Made by a program: the position numbers and the translations under genes | The notes under the pieces: model-generated | Seen by the model: only the letters and a program-made list of their open reading frames with translations | The model's database searches: none | Told to the model about the DNA's origin: nothing | Assembly: GCA_902571375.1 (NCBI GenBank) | Contig: CACGBP010000001.1 | Location: 208,967 to 272,966 of the forward strand | DNA length: 64,000 bases | Origin: an uncultured Pelagibacteraceae bacterium | GTDB lineage: Bacteria > Pseudomonadota > Alphaproteobacteria > Pelagibacterales > Pelagibacteraceae | Direction of reading: 5' to 3' | Part shown: one piece after another, positions 36,041 to 45,442 of the stretch | Position numbering within the stretch: the stretch's first letter is position 1 | Layout of the letters: each line of letters begins with the position of its first letter

Positions 36041-37495
36041 ATGAGTAGATCAAAATCGCTCTACAATGCGGATTTAGCACCAACTCCATCAAATAAAAAG
36101 AATTGGGGATGGTTCGAAATTTTCAACGTATGGGCAAATGATGTTCAGAGTTTATTTGGATATACTTTAGCAGCATCATTATTCTTAGCCTCAGGATTAA
36201 ATGGTTGGGCAGTATTTTTAGCATTAATACTTGCCGGCTTTTTCATCATGTGGTTAGTAAATTTATCTGGAAAACCAAGTGTGAAACACGGAATACCTTA
36301 CCCAGTATTTGCACGGGTAAGTATGGGTGTGTTTGGAGCAAACTTTCCTGCAATGGCAAGAGGTCTTGTGGCCATGTTCTGGTATGGAGCACAAACATAT
36401 GCAGCATCAACTGCTGTAGCACTTCTGATTACAGGTATTACTGGTAACCCAGGCACTGAAATGTTCTTAGGAATGACAGGTGTAATGTGGGTATCATTTA
36501 TATTTGTTTCAGCATTCCAGGTTTACTTATTCTGGCAAGGTATAGATCTTGTAAAAAGATTTTTAAACTTTGCAGGACCAGCAGTTTATGTTGTGATGGT
36601 TCTTTTGATGTTAGTGATTTGGTTTCAAGCTGGTGGAAGTCTTTTATCAGAAGTTGGAGAAATATTTTCTGGTGGAGCACGTTCTGGTGGATTTGAAGGT
36701 TTAGGTTCATTTGGTGCGTTCTTAGCAGTATTTTCTATAATGGTAGGATATTTTGCTGCTGTAGTAATTAACTTCGGTGACTTTGCTAGATTTGTTAAAG
36801 ATGAGGATGAGATGAAAAAAGGTAATCTATGGGGATTAGTAGGCAACGTTATTTTCTTCTCTTTCATTACTTTAATGATTACTGGTGGAACAATAGCTAT
36901 CTTTGGAGAGTATGTAGCAAGTCCAACAGATATGGTAGCTAAAGTAGATAATATTGTATTAACTATAGTTGCGGCATTTGCATTCTTTGCAGCAACAGTT
37001 GGTATCAATATGGTCGCAAACTTTATACCCCCTGCATATGACCTGGCAAACTTAATGCCAAGTAAAATTAATTTTAGAATTGGTGGTTTAATAACAGCTG
37101 GTTTTGGTTTTATTATTGGTGGTATGTGGGTTGCAGTAATTACTCAAATGGGATTATTTCCATTTGTGAATACTTTAGGTGCAATTTTAGCTCCGGTGTT
37201 TGGAATAATGATTACTGATTATTATATAATCAAAAAACAAAGATTAGATGTTGATGATTTGTTTAGCGACTCACCTAATGGTAAGTATCATTACAATGGC
37301 GGTTTCAACGGCAAAGGAATGTTAGCTTGGGTGCTATCAGGATATATTGCAGTTGGTACAGTTTGGCCAAACATCTTATTTTTAGGAATGGATGATTTCT
37401 TCGCTAACTTAGGCGGTGGTGGAGGATACGCTTGGATAATTGGAGCATCATTAGGTGCTTTAATTCACTTAGCAATATCATCTAGTAGAAAATAA
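36041..37495 (+). CDS. NCS1-family nucleobase/allantoin permease
   Basis: The 484-residue protein has about 12 hydrophobic segments and the NCS1 hallmarks. Near the N-terminus is NVWANDVQSLFGYTLAAS, then the conserved GIPYPVFARVSMGVFGANF loop, and a late PVFGIMITDYYIIKKQ. NCS1 symporters take up uracil, cytosine, hydantoin or allantoin. Facing three allantoin-degradation genes across a shared bidirectional terminator, allantoin or a related purine product is the best guess. A strong Shine-Dalgarno and long leader suggest independent control. Confidence 0.88.
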   Translation: MSRSKSLYNADLAPTPSNKKNWGWFEIFNVWANDVQSLFGYTLAASLFLASGLNGWAVFLALILAGFFIMWLVNLSGKPSVKHGIPYPVFARVSMGVFGANFPAMARGLVAMFWYGAQTYAASTAVALLITGITGNPGTEMFLGMTGVMWVSFIFVSAFQVYLFWQGIDLVKRFLNFAGPAVYVVMVLLMLVIWFQAGGSLLSEVGEIFSGGARSGGFEGLGSFGAFLAVFSIMVGYFAAVVINFGDFARFVKDEDEMKKGNLWGLVGNVIFFSFITLMITGGTIAIFGEYVASPTDMVAKVDNIVLTIVAAFAFFAATVGINMVANFIPPAYDLANLMPSKINFRIGGLITAGFGFIIGGMWVAVITQMGLFPFVNTLGAILAPVFGIMITDYYIIKKQRLDVDDLFSDSPNGKYHYNGGFNGKGMLAWVLSGYIAVGTVWPNILFLGMDDFFANLGGGGGYAWIIGASLGALIHLAISSSRK

Positions 37496-37510
37496 TTAAA
37501 TTTTAACTCA

Positions 37511-37546
37511 AAAAAGCCCATCAATTTAAATTGGTGGGCTTTTTTT
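37511..37546. terminator. Bidirectional terminator between permease and allA
   Basis: AGCCCATCAA pairs with TTGGTGGGCT (one T-G pair) around a six-base loop. An A run precedes it and a T run follows, so it serves both the plus-strand permease and the minus-strand allantoin operon. The allA stop lies in the T run. Confidence 0.85.
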
Positions 37547-38048
37547 ATACCTGATATTCTAAAGTAATATTTTCATTATTTAGATTATGAAGAACTAAAT
37601 TGTCTCCTTCACCTAATCTATCTACAACTAAAAAATTCATATCTTCAGTTGAGATCAATGGAAAATGCCAAATACCTGGATTATAATTTACTCCAATTCC
37701 TTTTGGTATAATGAAAGACTCAATTTTATTTATGTCTGGCTCGTCACCCTCTGGAGCTACGAAAGCTAAAAAAGTTGTTTCTTTCATTGGAATAAAAGCT
37801 TGACTTCCTAGTGGATGTTTTTCCATCATATCAACTTTCATTGGAAAAGATCTTTTAAGAGCTGAAAAAATACTGATGGTTGACTCTCCATTATCTTTCT
37901 TTGTATTTAAATTTGCAATTCCATCATACCTTTTTGCATAGCCATTATTAATTTCAATTGGCTTGATGTCAGCAGTTGTTATCATGTCACCAAATTTTTT
38001 GAAATTTTCTTTAGTTATTGGTTTTGGTTTTATAATTCGACCTGTCAT
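37545..38048 (-). CDS. allA: Ureidoglycolate lyase
   Basis: The 167-residue AllA-type cupin has PITKENFKKFGDMI at the start, MEKHPLGSQAFIPM in the middle and GVNYNPGIWHFPLI with the conserved His near the end. It splits ureidoglycolate into glyoxylate and urea, the last step of allantoin degradation here. It overlaps the allantoicase gene by four bases. Its promoter is upstream of the three- or four-gene minus-strand operon. Confidence 0.92.
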   Translation of the reverse strand: MTGRIIKPKPITKENFKKFGDMITTADIKPIEINNGYAKRYDGIANLNTKKDNGESTISIFSALKRSFPMKVDMMEKHPLGSQAFIPMKETTFLAFVAPEGDEPDINKIESFIIPKGIGVNYNPGIWHFPLISTEDMNFLVVDRLGEGDNLVLHNLNNENITLEYQV

Positions 38049-39028
38049 ATTTTTTTACCAAAAATTCTAAATCTAGAAATACCACCATCAGGAAATATAT
38101 TTATTTTTATATGATTAATTTTGTTATTTTTCATTAAAGAATTTTTAAAGATATGAGTTTTGTTAGCTGATAATTTTGTATTCTTTAATAAATATTTCCA
38201 TTTTTTAGATGAGTTTACAATTTGTTTAGAATTTTTAGTTGGTAAATAAGCTGCTTGTAAAGAACAATAGCTAGGATAATTTCCCTTAAAATGATGAGTC
38301 GAAATTTCAATTTTATCAACAGAGTTTCCATCGATAGAGTTCAGAATCAGCCAGTCATTTCCTTTACCTCTTCGTCTTCTAGTTTCCCAGCCATCTCCCA
38401 TATTTCTTGCTTTACCTGGGGCTAAAATATTTTCAGCTTTGCCAAAGTGTTCATTGTTACAAGCTATAACTGATGCACCATCTAGCAACGAAGCAAGATT
38501 TATTTTTTTGTTTTTCATTTTTTTTGATTTTGCAATCGATCCATATAATCTTAATCTTGCAACACCACCATCAGGAAAAATGTTAAATTTAATGTGTGTA
38601 AATACCTTATTATTTTTAATTGAAAAAATATGATGCGAATTAGCTTTAACCTTTTTTTTTGAAAGAATTGAAATCCATTTAAATTGTTTGATTTTGTTAG
38701 AGTTAGAATTAGCTCCTTCAATTGAGACCATTGAAGGGTGATTACCATTAAAGTGAGAAGTGTCTACATCAATCTTAGAAATTTTTCCTGGCTTACCTAA
38801 TTTTAAAACAATGTAATCATGTCCTGAAGTTCTTCTTCTTCTAGACTCCCATCCATCCATCCATTTTCCATGTTTATCAAAAACACCTTCTTTGAATACA
38901 GGAATGGTTGGGCTAATTATTCTATTGGCAGGTGCAAAAAAATCATCAGTTTTATAAATGATTTTTGTGCCCAACCTTGGTTGAGCTAAATCTATTAATC
39001 CATTAGTAAATATTATTTTTTCTTTCAT
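38045..39028 (-). CDS. alc: Allantoicase
   Basis: The 327-residue protein is made of two repeated jelly-roll allantoicase domains. Each has a W-E-S/T-R-R-R-R motif followed by a D-hydrophobic stretch and a THHF/TSHFNGN element, and each ends FPDGG-R-R. It hydrolyses allantoate to ureidoglycolate and urea. It lies one base from the allantoinase gene and overlaps allA, giving the pathway order in a single transcript. Length and both repeats are complete. Confidence 0.93.
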   Translation of the reverse strand: MKEKIIFTNGLIDLAQPRLGTKIIYKTDDFFAPANRIISPTIPVFKEGVFDKHGKWMDGWESRRRRTSGHDYIVLKLGKPGKISKIDVDTSHFNGNHPSMVSIEGANSNSNKIKQFKWISILSKKKVKANSHHIFSIKNNKVFTHIKFNIFPDGGVARLRLYGSIAKSKKMKNKKINLASLLDGASVIACNNEHFGKAENILAPGKARNMGDGWETRRRRGKGNDWLILNSIDGNSVDKIEISTHHFKGNYPSYCSLQAAYLPTKNSKQIVNSSKKWKYLLKNTKLSANKTHIFKNSLMKNNKINHIKINIFPDGGISRFRIFGKKI

Positions 39029-39029
39029 A

Positions 39030-39929
39030 TTATGAGTAGTTTTTAATCCAATGTTTAGCTATATCAATTCTTTTGCAAATCCATACATCATCAAATTTAA
39101 GAACATAGTCTAAAAATTTCTTTAAAGACTGAATTCTGCCAGGTCTACCAATTAATCTACAGTGTAATCCAACTGACATCATTTTTGGACTTGTTTTTCC
39201 TTCTTCATATAAAGTATCAAAGCTATCTTTTAGATAATTGTAAAAATGATCACCAGTGTTAAATCCTTGATTTGTTGCAAATCTCATATCATTATTATCT
39301 AAAGTATAAGGAATAATAAGTTGTTTTTTTTTACCTCTATATTCCCAATATGGTAAGTCATCACTATAGCTATCACTATCATATAAAAAACCTCCATCAT
39401 CAAAAACTAAATCTCTGGTGTTTGGGCTACATCGTCCTGTATACCAGCCCAATGGTCTTGAACCAAAAATATCTTTAATAGTTTTTACAGCTAGTTGCAT
39501 ATGTTTTTTTTCGACTGATTTTTTTACATCTTGGTAGTCTATCCATCTATATCCATGAGCAGCTACTTCATAGTCTCCATTTTTAATTGCATTACATACT
39601 TCAAGGTTTTGTTTTAATGCAAGTCCTACTCCAAAAATCGTTACGGGTATTCTTTTTTCTTTAAACAATTTGTCCAAACGCCAAAATCCTGACCTAGATC
39701 CATATTCGTAAATACTCTCCATGCTTATGTGTCTGCCTTTTATTGCTTTAGCTCCAATAATTTCTGACAAAAAAGTTTCAGAATATTTATCACCATTTAA
39801 TGGAGTATTTTCTCCACCTTCTTCATAATTTAAAACTATTTGAAGAGCTAATTTTGCATTGTTAGGCCATGAAATTTTTTTTCCTTTATTACCATAGCCT
39901 ACAAGATCTCTTGAATTTTTTTTATTCAT
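39030..39929 (-). CDS. puuE: PuuE-type allantoinase (polysaccharide-deacetylase fold)
   Basis: The 299-residue protein has a polysaccharide-deacetylase-like barrel. It starts RDLVGYG, then LQIVLNYEEGGE, YEVAAHGYRWIDY with the catalytic His region, LGWYTGRCSPNTR and a late MSVGLHCRLIGRPGR. These are features of PuuE, a metal-independent allantoinase unrelated to AllB. I start at the ATG 39929 rather than a TTG two codons upstream. It converts allantoin to allantoate, feeding the allantoicase and AllA encoded downstream. Urate oxidase and the transthyretin-like hydrolase are not in the window. Confidence 0.88.
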   Translation of the reverse strand: MNKKNSRDLVGYGNKGKKISWPNNAKLALQIVLNYEEGGENTPLNGDKYSETFLSEIIGAKAIKGRHISMESIYEYGSRSGFWRLDKLFKEKRIPVTIFGVGLALKQNLEVCNAIKNGDYEVAAHGYRWIDYQDVKKSVEKKHMQLAVKTIKDIFGSRPLGWYTGRCSPNTRDLVFDDGGFLYDSDSYSDDLPYWEYRGKKKQLIIPYTLDNNDMRFATNQGFNTGDHFYNYLKDSFDTLYEEGKTSPKMMSVGLHCRLIGRPGRIQSLKKFLDYVLKFDDVWICKRIDIAKHWIKNYS

Positions 39930-39967
39930 GTACAAATATAATTTTATCTAGATTTCGCAACAATTTA

Positions 39968-41158
39968 TTAATTCGAAATAGATTTAGACTTTATACCATT
40001 TAGAAAATTTATGCATTTCTTTAATTCGTTAAGTTCAATAAATTCATCTACTTTATGAGCTTGCTCAATAGAACCGGGACCACATACTACGGTGCTAATA
40101 CCAATTTCCTGAAATAAACCTGCTTCAGTTCCAAATGATACTACTTCTCTAGAATTGTCTCCAGTTAAACTGGCAACTAATTCACAGGCTTCAGACTTTT
40201 TAACTCGATCGAATCCTGTAACCTCACCAATAATTTTTTTTGTTATTTTTGAATTTTCAAACACTTTTTTCATTTCAGGTAACAGAACTTCATTTGCATA
40301 TTTATCAATCTGTTCATTTAAAAATATTCCGTCTTCTTTTATAACTGGTCTTGTTTCCCAATTAATATGACATTTATCTGCGATAACGTTGTGAGCTATT
40401 CCACCAAAAATTCCACCAACTTGTAAAGTTGAAAAAGGAGGATCAAAAATCGAGTCTTTTGGAACTCTTTTTTTCAAATCTTCTCTAAGCTCAATCAATT
40501 TGTTGGCATATCTTGTAGCAAACTCAACTGCACTTACTCCTTTATGTGGCGCTGAACTATGTCCAGCTAATCCTTCAAAATAAGTGGTGTATTCATAACA
40601 ACCCTTATGGGCATCAATAATTTTCATCTTTGTTGGTTCACCAATTATACAAATACCATCTTTAATATTTCTTTTTTTTAATTCCTTAATTAAGATTGGA
40701 GCACCTAGACAAGCTGTTTCTTCATCAAAAGTAAATGAAAAATGTATATCTCTGTTTAAGTTTGTTCCAGCATAAATAGGTGCAAAAGCTAAAGTGCAAG
40801 CGATAAAACCTTTCATATCACATGAGCCCCTACCATAAAGTTTGTCACCTTTAATAGTTGCTTTAAATGGATCTGTGCTCCAACTTTTTGAAACCGGCAC
40901 TGTATCTGTATGTCCTGATAAAATAATTGGTTTTGTTCCGTTAGTTTTGTTCGCTTTTAAAGTAGCAAAAAGATTTACCCTATTTTTTTCCTCATCATAT
41001 GTTTTAAAGGATGTTGCACCAATTTTGTGGAGATAGTCTTCACAATAATTTATTAAAGCACTGTTATCTTCCCCAGAAATTGTCCTAAAACCTATAAGGT
41101 CTGTCAAAATTTTTACAGAATCGTCATATAATTTCTCTAAATTAATTTCTGTACTCAT
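39968..41158 (-). CDS. argE: M20-family deacetylase, acetylornithine deacetylase (ArgE)-like
   Basis: The 396-residue metallopeptidase-fold enzyme has SGHTDTVPV and GRGSCDMKG with the first metal ligands, TFDEETACLGA with catalytic Glu, GEPT, a dimerisation lid in the middle and a late CGPGSIEQAHKVDEF with a metal His. This is the ArgE subfamily pattern, which frees ornithine from N-acetylornithine. Placed at the upstream end of the allantoin operon with a 38-base gap, it may instead remove an acyl group from a catabolic intermediate. I prefer the ATG at 41158 over a TTG two codons upstream. Confidence 0.8.
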   Translation of the reverse strand: MSTEINLEKLYDDSVKILTDLIGFRTISGEDNSALINYCEDYLHKIGATSFKTYDEEKNRVNLFATLKANKTNGTKPIILSGHTDTVPVSKSWSTDPFKATIKGDKLYGRGSCDMKGFIACTLAFAPIYAGTNLNRDIHFSFTFDEETACLGAPILIKELKKRNIKDGICIIGEPTKMKIIDAHKGCYEYTTYFEGLAGHSSAPHKGVSAVEFATRYANKLIELREDLKKRVPKDSIFDPPFSTLQVGGIFGGIAHNVIADKCHINWETRPVIKEDGIFLNEQIDKYANEVLLPEMKKVFENSKITKKIIGEVTGFDRVKKSEACELVASLTGDNSREVVSFGTEAGLFQEIGISTVVCGPGSIEQAHKVDEFIELNELKKCINFLNGIKSKSISN

Positions 41159-41187
41159 AACCAATAATTATTATAAATACTGCCATT

Positions 41188-41529
41188 ATGAAAGAACAAA
41201 TAACATATGATATTTTTGATAAAGTTGACATTAGAGTAGGCACTGTAATATCAGTAAAAAAAAATGAAAAAGCTAGAAAGCCTTCTTTAGTTGTTGAAGT
41301 AGATTTTGGTGAAGAAATTGGTATTAAACAATCTTCAGCTCAAATAACTCATTATTACAATGAAGAGAATTTAAAAGGAAAACAAGTAATTGCTATATGT
41401 AATTTTGCTGAAAAAAATATTGCTGGAGTAGTTTCTCAGGTTTTAATTTTAGGTTCTATTGATAAAGAGGGTAAAGTAATTTTAGTTCATCCATCACAAA
41501 AATCTGAAAACGGATTGCCAATAGCTTAA
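41188..41529 (+). CDS. csaA: CsaA-type tRNA-binding/chaperone protein
   Basis: The 113-residue protein is a stand-alone EMAP/tRNA-binding OB-fold domain (KVDIRVGTVISV at the start, IGIKQSSAQIT, and a late VILVHPSQKSENG). CsaA binds tRNA and has been linked to protein export. It diverges from the argE-like gene over only about 30 bases and is followed after two bases by a LysE-family gene. Confidence 0.9.
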   Translation: MKEQITYDIFDKVDIRVGTVISVKKNEKARKPSLVVEVDFGEEIGIKQSSAQITHYYNEENLKGKQVIAICNFAEKNIAGVVSQVLILGSIDKEGKVILVHPSQKSENGLPIA

Positions 41530-41531
41530 AT

Positions 41532-42122
41532 ATGCATCCAGAAATACTTTCAATAGCATTATTTTGGTTTGTTACTGCTTATACCCCTGGTCCAAATAAT
41601 GTTGTTGCTTCATACTCAGGATTTAATTTTGGAATTGCCAAAACTATACCACATATTCTTGGAGTCACTTTAGGATTTACTTCTTTAGTTCTTTTTTTGA
41701 CAATTGGTTTAATAAATATTTTTAAATTATTTCCAATTATTCAATTGATAATAAAATATCTTGGAACATTGTTTTTATTATATCTTGCCTATAAAATTGC
41801 TTTTTCAAGTGGTTCTAGTGAAATAAAAAAAGAGAACCCAGTTAAATTTATTGAAACTTTTCTTTTTCAATATTTAAATCCAAAAGGTGTATCAGTAGCG
41901 ATAATAGTTGTTTCTACGTACGTAGAGCTTGGATCAAATTATGTTAGTTATGCGACTCAAGTAGTGCTTCTAGCCTTCTTATTTTCATCAACAAGTATTA
42001 CTTTATGGACTTTTATAGGAAAATTTTTGAGGAAATTTGCGACAAATCAGAAATTTATTAAATATTTTAATTATGTTATGTCAGTGCTTCTTCTTTTGAG
42101 CATAATTACATTTTATATATAA
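41532..42122 (+). CDS. LysE/RhtB-family amino-acid exporter
   Basis: The 196-residue membrane protein has about five to six hydrophobic helices and the family motif TPGPNN at residues 19-24. Its length is typical. It should export an amino acid or related metabolite across the inner membrane. It sits between csaA and acnA with gaps of two and three bases, so it probably shares their transcript. The substrate is unknown. Confidence 0.85.
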   Translation: MHPEILSIALFWFVTAYTPGPNNVVASYSGFNFGIAKTIPHILGVTLGFTSLVLFLTIGLINIFKLFPIIQLIIKYLGTLFLLYLAYKIAFSSGSSEIKKENPVKFIETFLFQYLNPKGVSVAIIVVSTYVELGSNYVSYATQVVLLAFLFSSTSITLWTFIGKFLRKFATNQKFIKYFNYVMSVLLLLSIITFYI

Positions 42123-42125
42123 ACT

Positions 42126-44795
42126 ATGAAACCAGGTAAAAAAAATTCTTATAATTCATTATCAAATATAAAGATTGAGGGAAAAAATTATAAATTCTAT
42201 TCTCTTAAAAAAGCAGAAGAAAATGGACTAAATGGGATCTCGAAGCTTCCAAAGTCACTTAAAGTTCTTTTGGAAAATCTACTAAGATATGAAGATGATT
42301 TATCAGTAACAAAAAATCAAATTGAAGCTATTAAAATCTGGTTAAAAGAAAAAAAATCTAAAACAGAAATTGCATATCGACCCGCGAGAGTTCTATTACA
42401 AGATTACACAGGAATACCTGCAGTTGCAGATTTGGCTGCAATGAGGGAAGCTGTTAAAGATAAGAATAAAGACCCTAATACTATTAATCCGTTGTCAGCA
42501 GTAGACCTTGTTATTGATCATTCAGTGCAAGTAGATCAATCTGCAAAATCAGATTCATTTGATAAAAATGTAGAAATAGAATTTAAAAGAAATGGTGAAA
42601 GATATTCATTTTTAAAATGGGGCCAACAAGCATTTAATAATTTTAGAATTGTCCCACCAGGAACAGGGATATGTCACCAAGTAAATTTAGAATATTTATC
42701 CAAGGTGGTTTGGAGTGAAGAATACAAAGGAGAAAAATATCTTTTTCCAGATACATTAGTTGGAACTGATAGTCATACAACAATGGTAAATGGTCTATCA
42801 GTTTTAGGTTGGGGAGTTGGTGGTATAGAAGCTGAAGCTGGAATGTTAGGTCAACCAATTTCAATGCTTATTCCAGAAGTAATAGGGTTTGAAATCACTA
42901 ATAAAATGCCAGAAGGAACTACTGCAACAGATTTAGTTTTAACAGTTGTAAAAATGTTACGGGACAAAGGTGTAGTTGGAAAATTTGTTGAATTTTATGG
43001 CGAAGGTTTAAAAAATTTAACTTTAGCTGATCGTGCAACGATTGCTAATATGGCACCAGAGTATGGTGCTACTTGTGGGTTTTTTCCAATCGACGATGAG
43101 ACTTTAAAATATTTAAAATTTTCAGGTCGAGATCAATCTGTAGTAAGTATAGTTGAGAAATATGCTAAAGAACAAGGTTTATGGGCTAGTGAGGATATTG
43201 AATTTACAGATACTTTGTCTCTAAATATGTCAACAATTGTGCCTACTATTTCTGGACCAAAAAGACCTCAAGATAAAGTATTATTAACTGAAGCATCTAA
43301 AAATTTTGAGAAAAGTTTTAAAGAAGTTACAAATAAAAAAGATCTTTCTATTTCAAAAGTTGTTAATACTGATTATGAAATTAAAGATGGCTCAATTTTA
43401 ATCGCAGCAATCACATCTTGTACAAACACATCTAATCCAAATGTGCTTATAGGAGCAGGCCTACTTGCAAAAAAAGCTATTGAATTTGGTCTTGAGGTTA
43501 AACCTTGGGTAAAAACTTCGTTAGCTCCTGGATCCCAAGTAGTAACTGATTATCTAGAAAAAGCAGGATTAAATGTATATTTAGATAAACTTGGATTTAA
43601 TCTAGTTGGATACGGTTGTACAACTTGTATTGGTAATTCTGGACCACTACCAGAAGACATTGTTGAAGCGATCCAAAAAGAAAATATTTATGCAGTTTCA
43701 GTTTTATCAGGTAATAGAAATTTTGAAGGAAGAATTTCTCCACACATAAAAGCAAATTATTTAGCATCACCACCGTTAGTTGTAGCTTATGCTTTAGCAG
43801 GTCACATGGGTTTTGATCTTTACAAAGATTCTTTCGGCAAAGATAAAAATGGTAAAGAAATTTTTATGAAAGATATTTGGCCATCAAATAAAGAGATTGA
43901 AGATACACTCAAATCATCTCTAAATGCTGATATGTTTATTAAAAGATACTCAAATGTTTCAGAAGGGCCAAAACAATGGCAACAAATTAAAACTGAGAAA
44001 AGTAGTATTTATAATTGGGAAGAAAACTCAACTTATGTAAAAAAACCTCCTTTCTTTGATGATCTTACAGATCAACCCGAGGGATTTAAAAAAATTCATA
44101 ATGCCAGACCATTATTAATTTTAGGAGATATGGTAACAACAGATCACATTTCGCCTGCTGGAAATATTCAAAAAGAAAGCCCGACAGGTGAGTATTTTAT
44201 GAAACATCAAATTTTACCAAAAGACTATAATTCATATGGATCAAGAAGAGGAAATCATGAGGTTATGATGAGAGGGACTTTTGCAAATATAAGAATTAGA
44301 AATGAAATGGCGCCAGGGACAGAAGGTGGTTTTACGACTTTGTACCCAGAAGAAAAAGTAATGCCAATTTATGATGCTGTTGTTGAATATAAAAAAAGGG
44401 GGACTGATCTTGTGGTAATTGGTGGTAAAGAATATGGAACAGGATCATCTAGAGATTGGGCAGCCAAAGGTACAAAATTATTGGGTGTAAAAGTTGTAAT
44501 AGCCGAAAGTTTTGAAAGAATTCATAGATCTAATTTGATAGGGATGGGCGTTTTACCTTTACAATTTATTGATAATATAAATAGAAAAAATCTAAATCTA
44601 AAAGGCTCTGAATTAATAAGTATAATTGAAATTGAAAAAGGTCTTAACCCATCAGATAATGTTACTGTTGATATAAAATATGCTTCTGGAGAAATAAAAA
44701 AGATCAAAACATTATGTAGGATAGATACTAAAAATGAACTAGAGTATTATAAGAATGGTGGAATACTTCAATATGTTTTAAGAAATATGATTTGA
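42126..44795 (+). CDS. acnA: Aconitate hydratase A
   Basis: The 889-residue protein is a full AcnA. The iron-sulfur ligands are Cys at TSCTNTSNP and in GCTTCIGNSGPLP. The early DYTGIPAVADLAAMR and HSVQVDQS motifs and the swivel domain with GSSRDWAAKGT are all present. It isomerises citrate to isocitrate in the TCA cycle, supplying Icd encoded elsewhere in the window. It is preceded by LysE and followed by an envelope-type gene, both within a few bases. Confidence 0.97.
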   Translation: MKPGKKNSYNSLSNIKIEGKNYKFYSLKKAEENGLNGISKLPKSLKVLLENLLRYEDDLSVTKNQIEAIKIWLKEKKSKTEIAYRPARVLLQDYTGIPAVADLAAMREAVKDKNKDPNTINPLSAVDLVIDHSVQVDQSAKSDSFDKNVEIEFKRNGERYSFLKWGQQAFNNFRIVPPGTGICHQVNLEYLSKVVWSEEYKGEKYLFPDTLVGTDSHTTMVNGLSVLGWGVGGIEAEAGMLGQPISMLIPEVIGFEITNKMPEGTTATDLVLTVVKMLRDKGVVGKFVEFYGEGLKNLTLADRATIANMAPEYGATCGFFPIDDETLKYLKFSGRDQSVVSIVEKYAKEQGLWASEDIEFTDTLSLNMSTIVPTISGPKRPQDKVLLTEASKNFEKSFKEVTNKKDLSISKVVNTDYEIKDGSILIAAITSCTNTSNPNVLIGAGLLAKKAIEFGLEVKPWVKTSLAPGSQVVTDYLEKAGLNVYLDKLGFNLVGYGCTTCIGNSGPLPEDIVEAIQKENIYAVSVLSGNRNFEGRISPHIKANYLASPPLVVAYALAGHMGFDLYKDSFGKDKNGKEIFMKDIWPSNKEIEDTLKSSLNADMFIKRYSNVSEGPKQWQQIKTEKSSIYNWEENSTYVKKPPFFDDLTDQPEGFKKIHNARPLLILGDMVTTDHISPAGNIQKESPTGEYFMKHQILPKDYNSYGSRRGNHEVMMRGTFANIRIRNEMAPGTEGGFTTLYPEEKVMPIYDAVVEYKKRGTDLVVIGGKEYGTGSSRDWAAKGTKLLGVKVVIAESFERIHRSNLIGMGVLPLQFIDNINRKNLNLKGSELISIIEIEKGLNPSDNVTVDIKYASGEIKKIKTLCRIDTKNELEYYKNGGILQYVLRNMI

Positions 44796-44797
44796 AT

Positions 44798-45442
44798 ATG
44801 GATGAAGAGATCTCAATAATTGATACTAAGACCAGGAATGAAAAAATTAAAAATTTTTTAGTTCAAAATAAAAAACTAATTATATTATCAATTACAGTTA
44901 TAATTATTATAATTTTAAGTTTTTATTCTTTCCAAATTTATGAAGACAATCATAAGAAAAAAATTTCCGAAAAATTTAATAGTGCTGTTATTGATTATGA
45001 AAAAGGAAATACTACTAGAAGCACCCGAGCTTTAATAGAAGTTGTTGAGGATAGAAATAGCACTTACTCACCATTAGCTTTATATTTTGTGATTGATAAT
45101 AATTTAATTCAAAGCAAAACAGAGGTTAATGAATTATTTAATATATTGATTGATAAAACTTCACTAGAAAATGAAATTAAATATCTTATTATCTATAAAA
45201 AAGCACTCTATAACGCAGATACAATTGAGGAAAATGATTTGCTACTAATTTTAAAACCATTGATTAATTCAGAAAGTATTTGGAAGTCACATGGACTTTA
45301 TCTTTTAGCTGAATATTTTTTTTCAAAAAATGAAAAACAAAAAGCAAAAGATTTTTTTGACCAAATAATTAGTTTAGAAATTGTAAATCAAGAAATACTT
45401 AAGGAGTCCCAAAAAAGATTAAACAGAGATTTAAGTGATTAG
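44798..45442 (+). CDS. YfgM-like membrane-anchored TPR protein
   Basis: Starting at the ATG 44798, the protein has 214 residues. A TTG two codons upstream overlaps the acnA stop and is less likely. There is a cytoplasmic N-terminus of about 27 residues, a single membrane helix (LIILSITVIIIIILSFYSF) and a periplasmic helical-repeat domain. This is the YfgM layout, an ancillary factor of the Sec translocon and periplasmic chaperone network. The next gene is BamB-like, the conserved YfgM-BamB gene order. The usual third member, der, is absent. Confidence 0.78.
   Translation: MDEEISIIDTKTRNEKIKNFLVQNKKLIILSITVIIIIILSFYSFQIYEDNHKKKISEKFNSAVIDYEKGNTTRSTRALIEVVEDRNSTYSPLALYFVIDNNLIQSKTEVNELFNILIDKTSLENEIKYLIIYKKALYNADTIEENDLLLILKPLINSESIWKSHGLYLLAEYFFSKNEKQKAKDFFDQIISLEIVNQEILKESQKRLNRDLSD

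Noticed and set aside
36205..37008. Several open frames of 60-130 codons on both strands within the NCS1 permease
   Set aside because: They lie inside a clear permease gene, have membrane-gene shadow composition and no ribosome sites.
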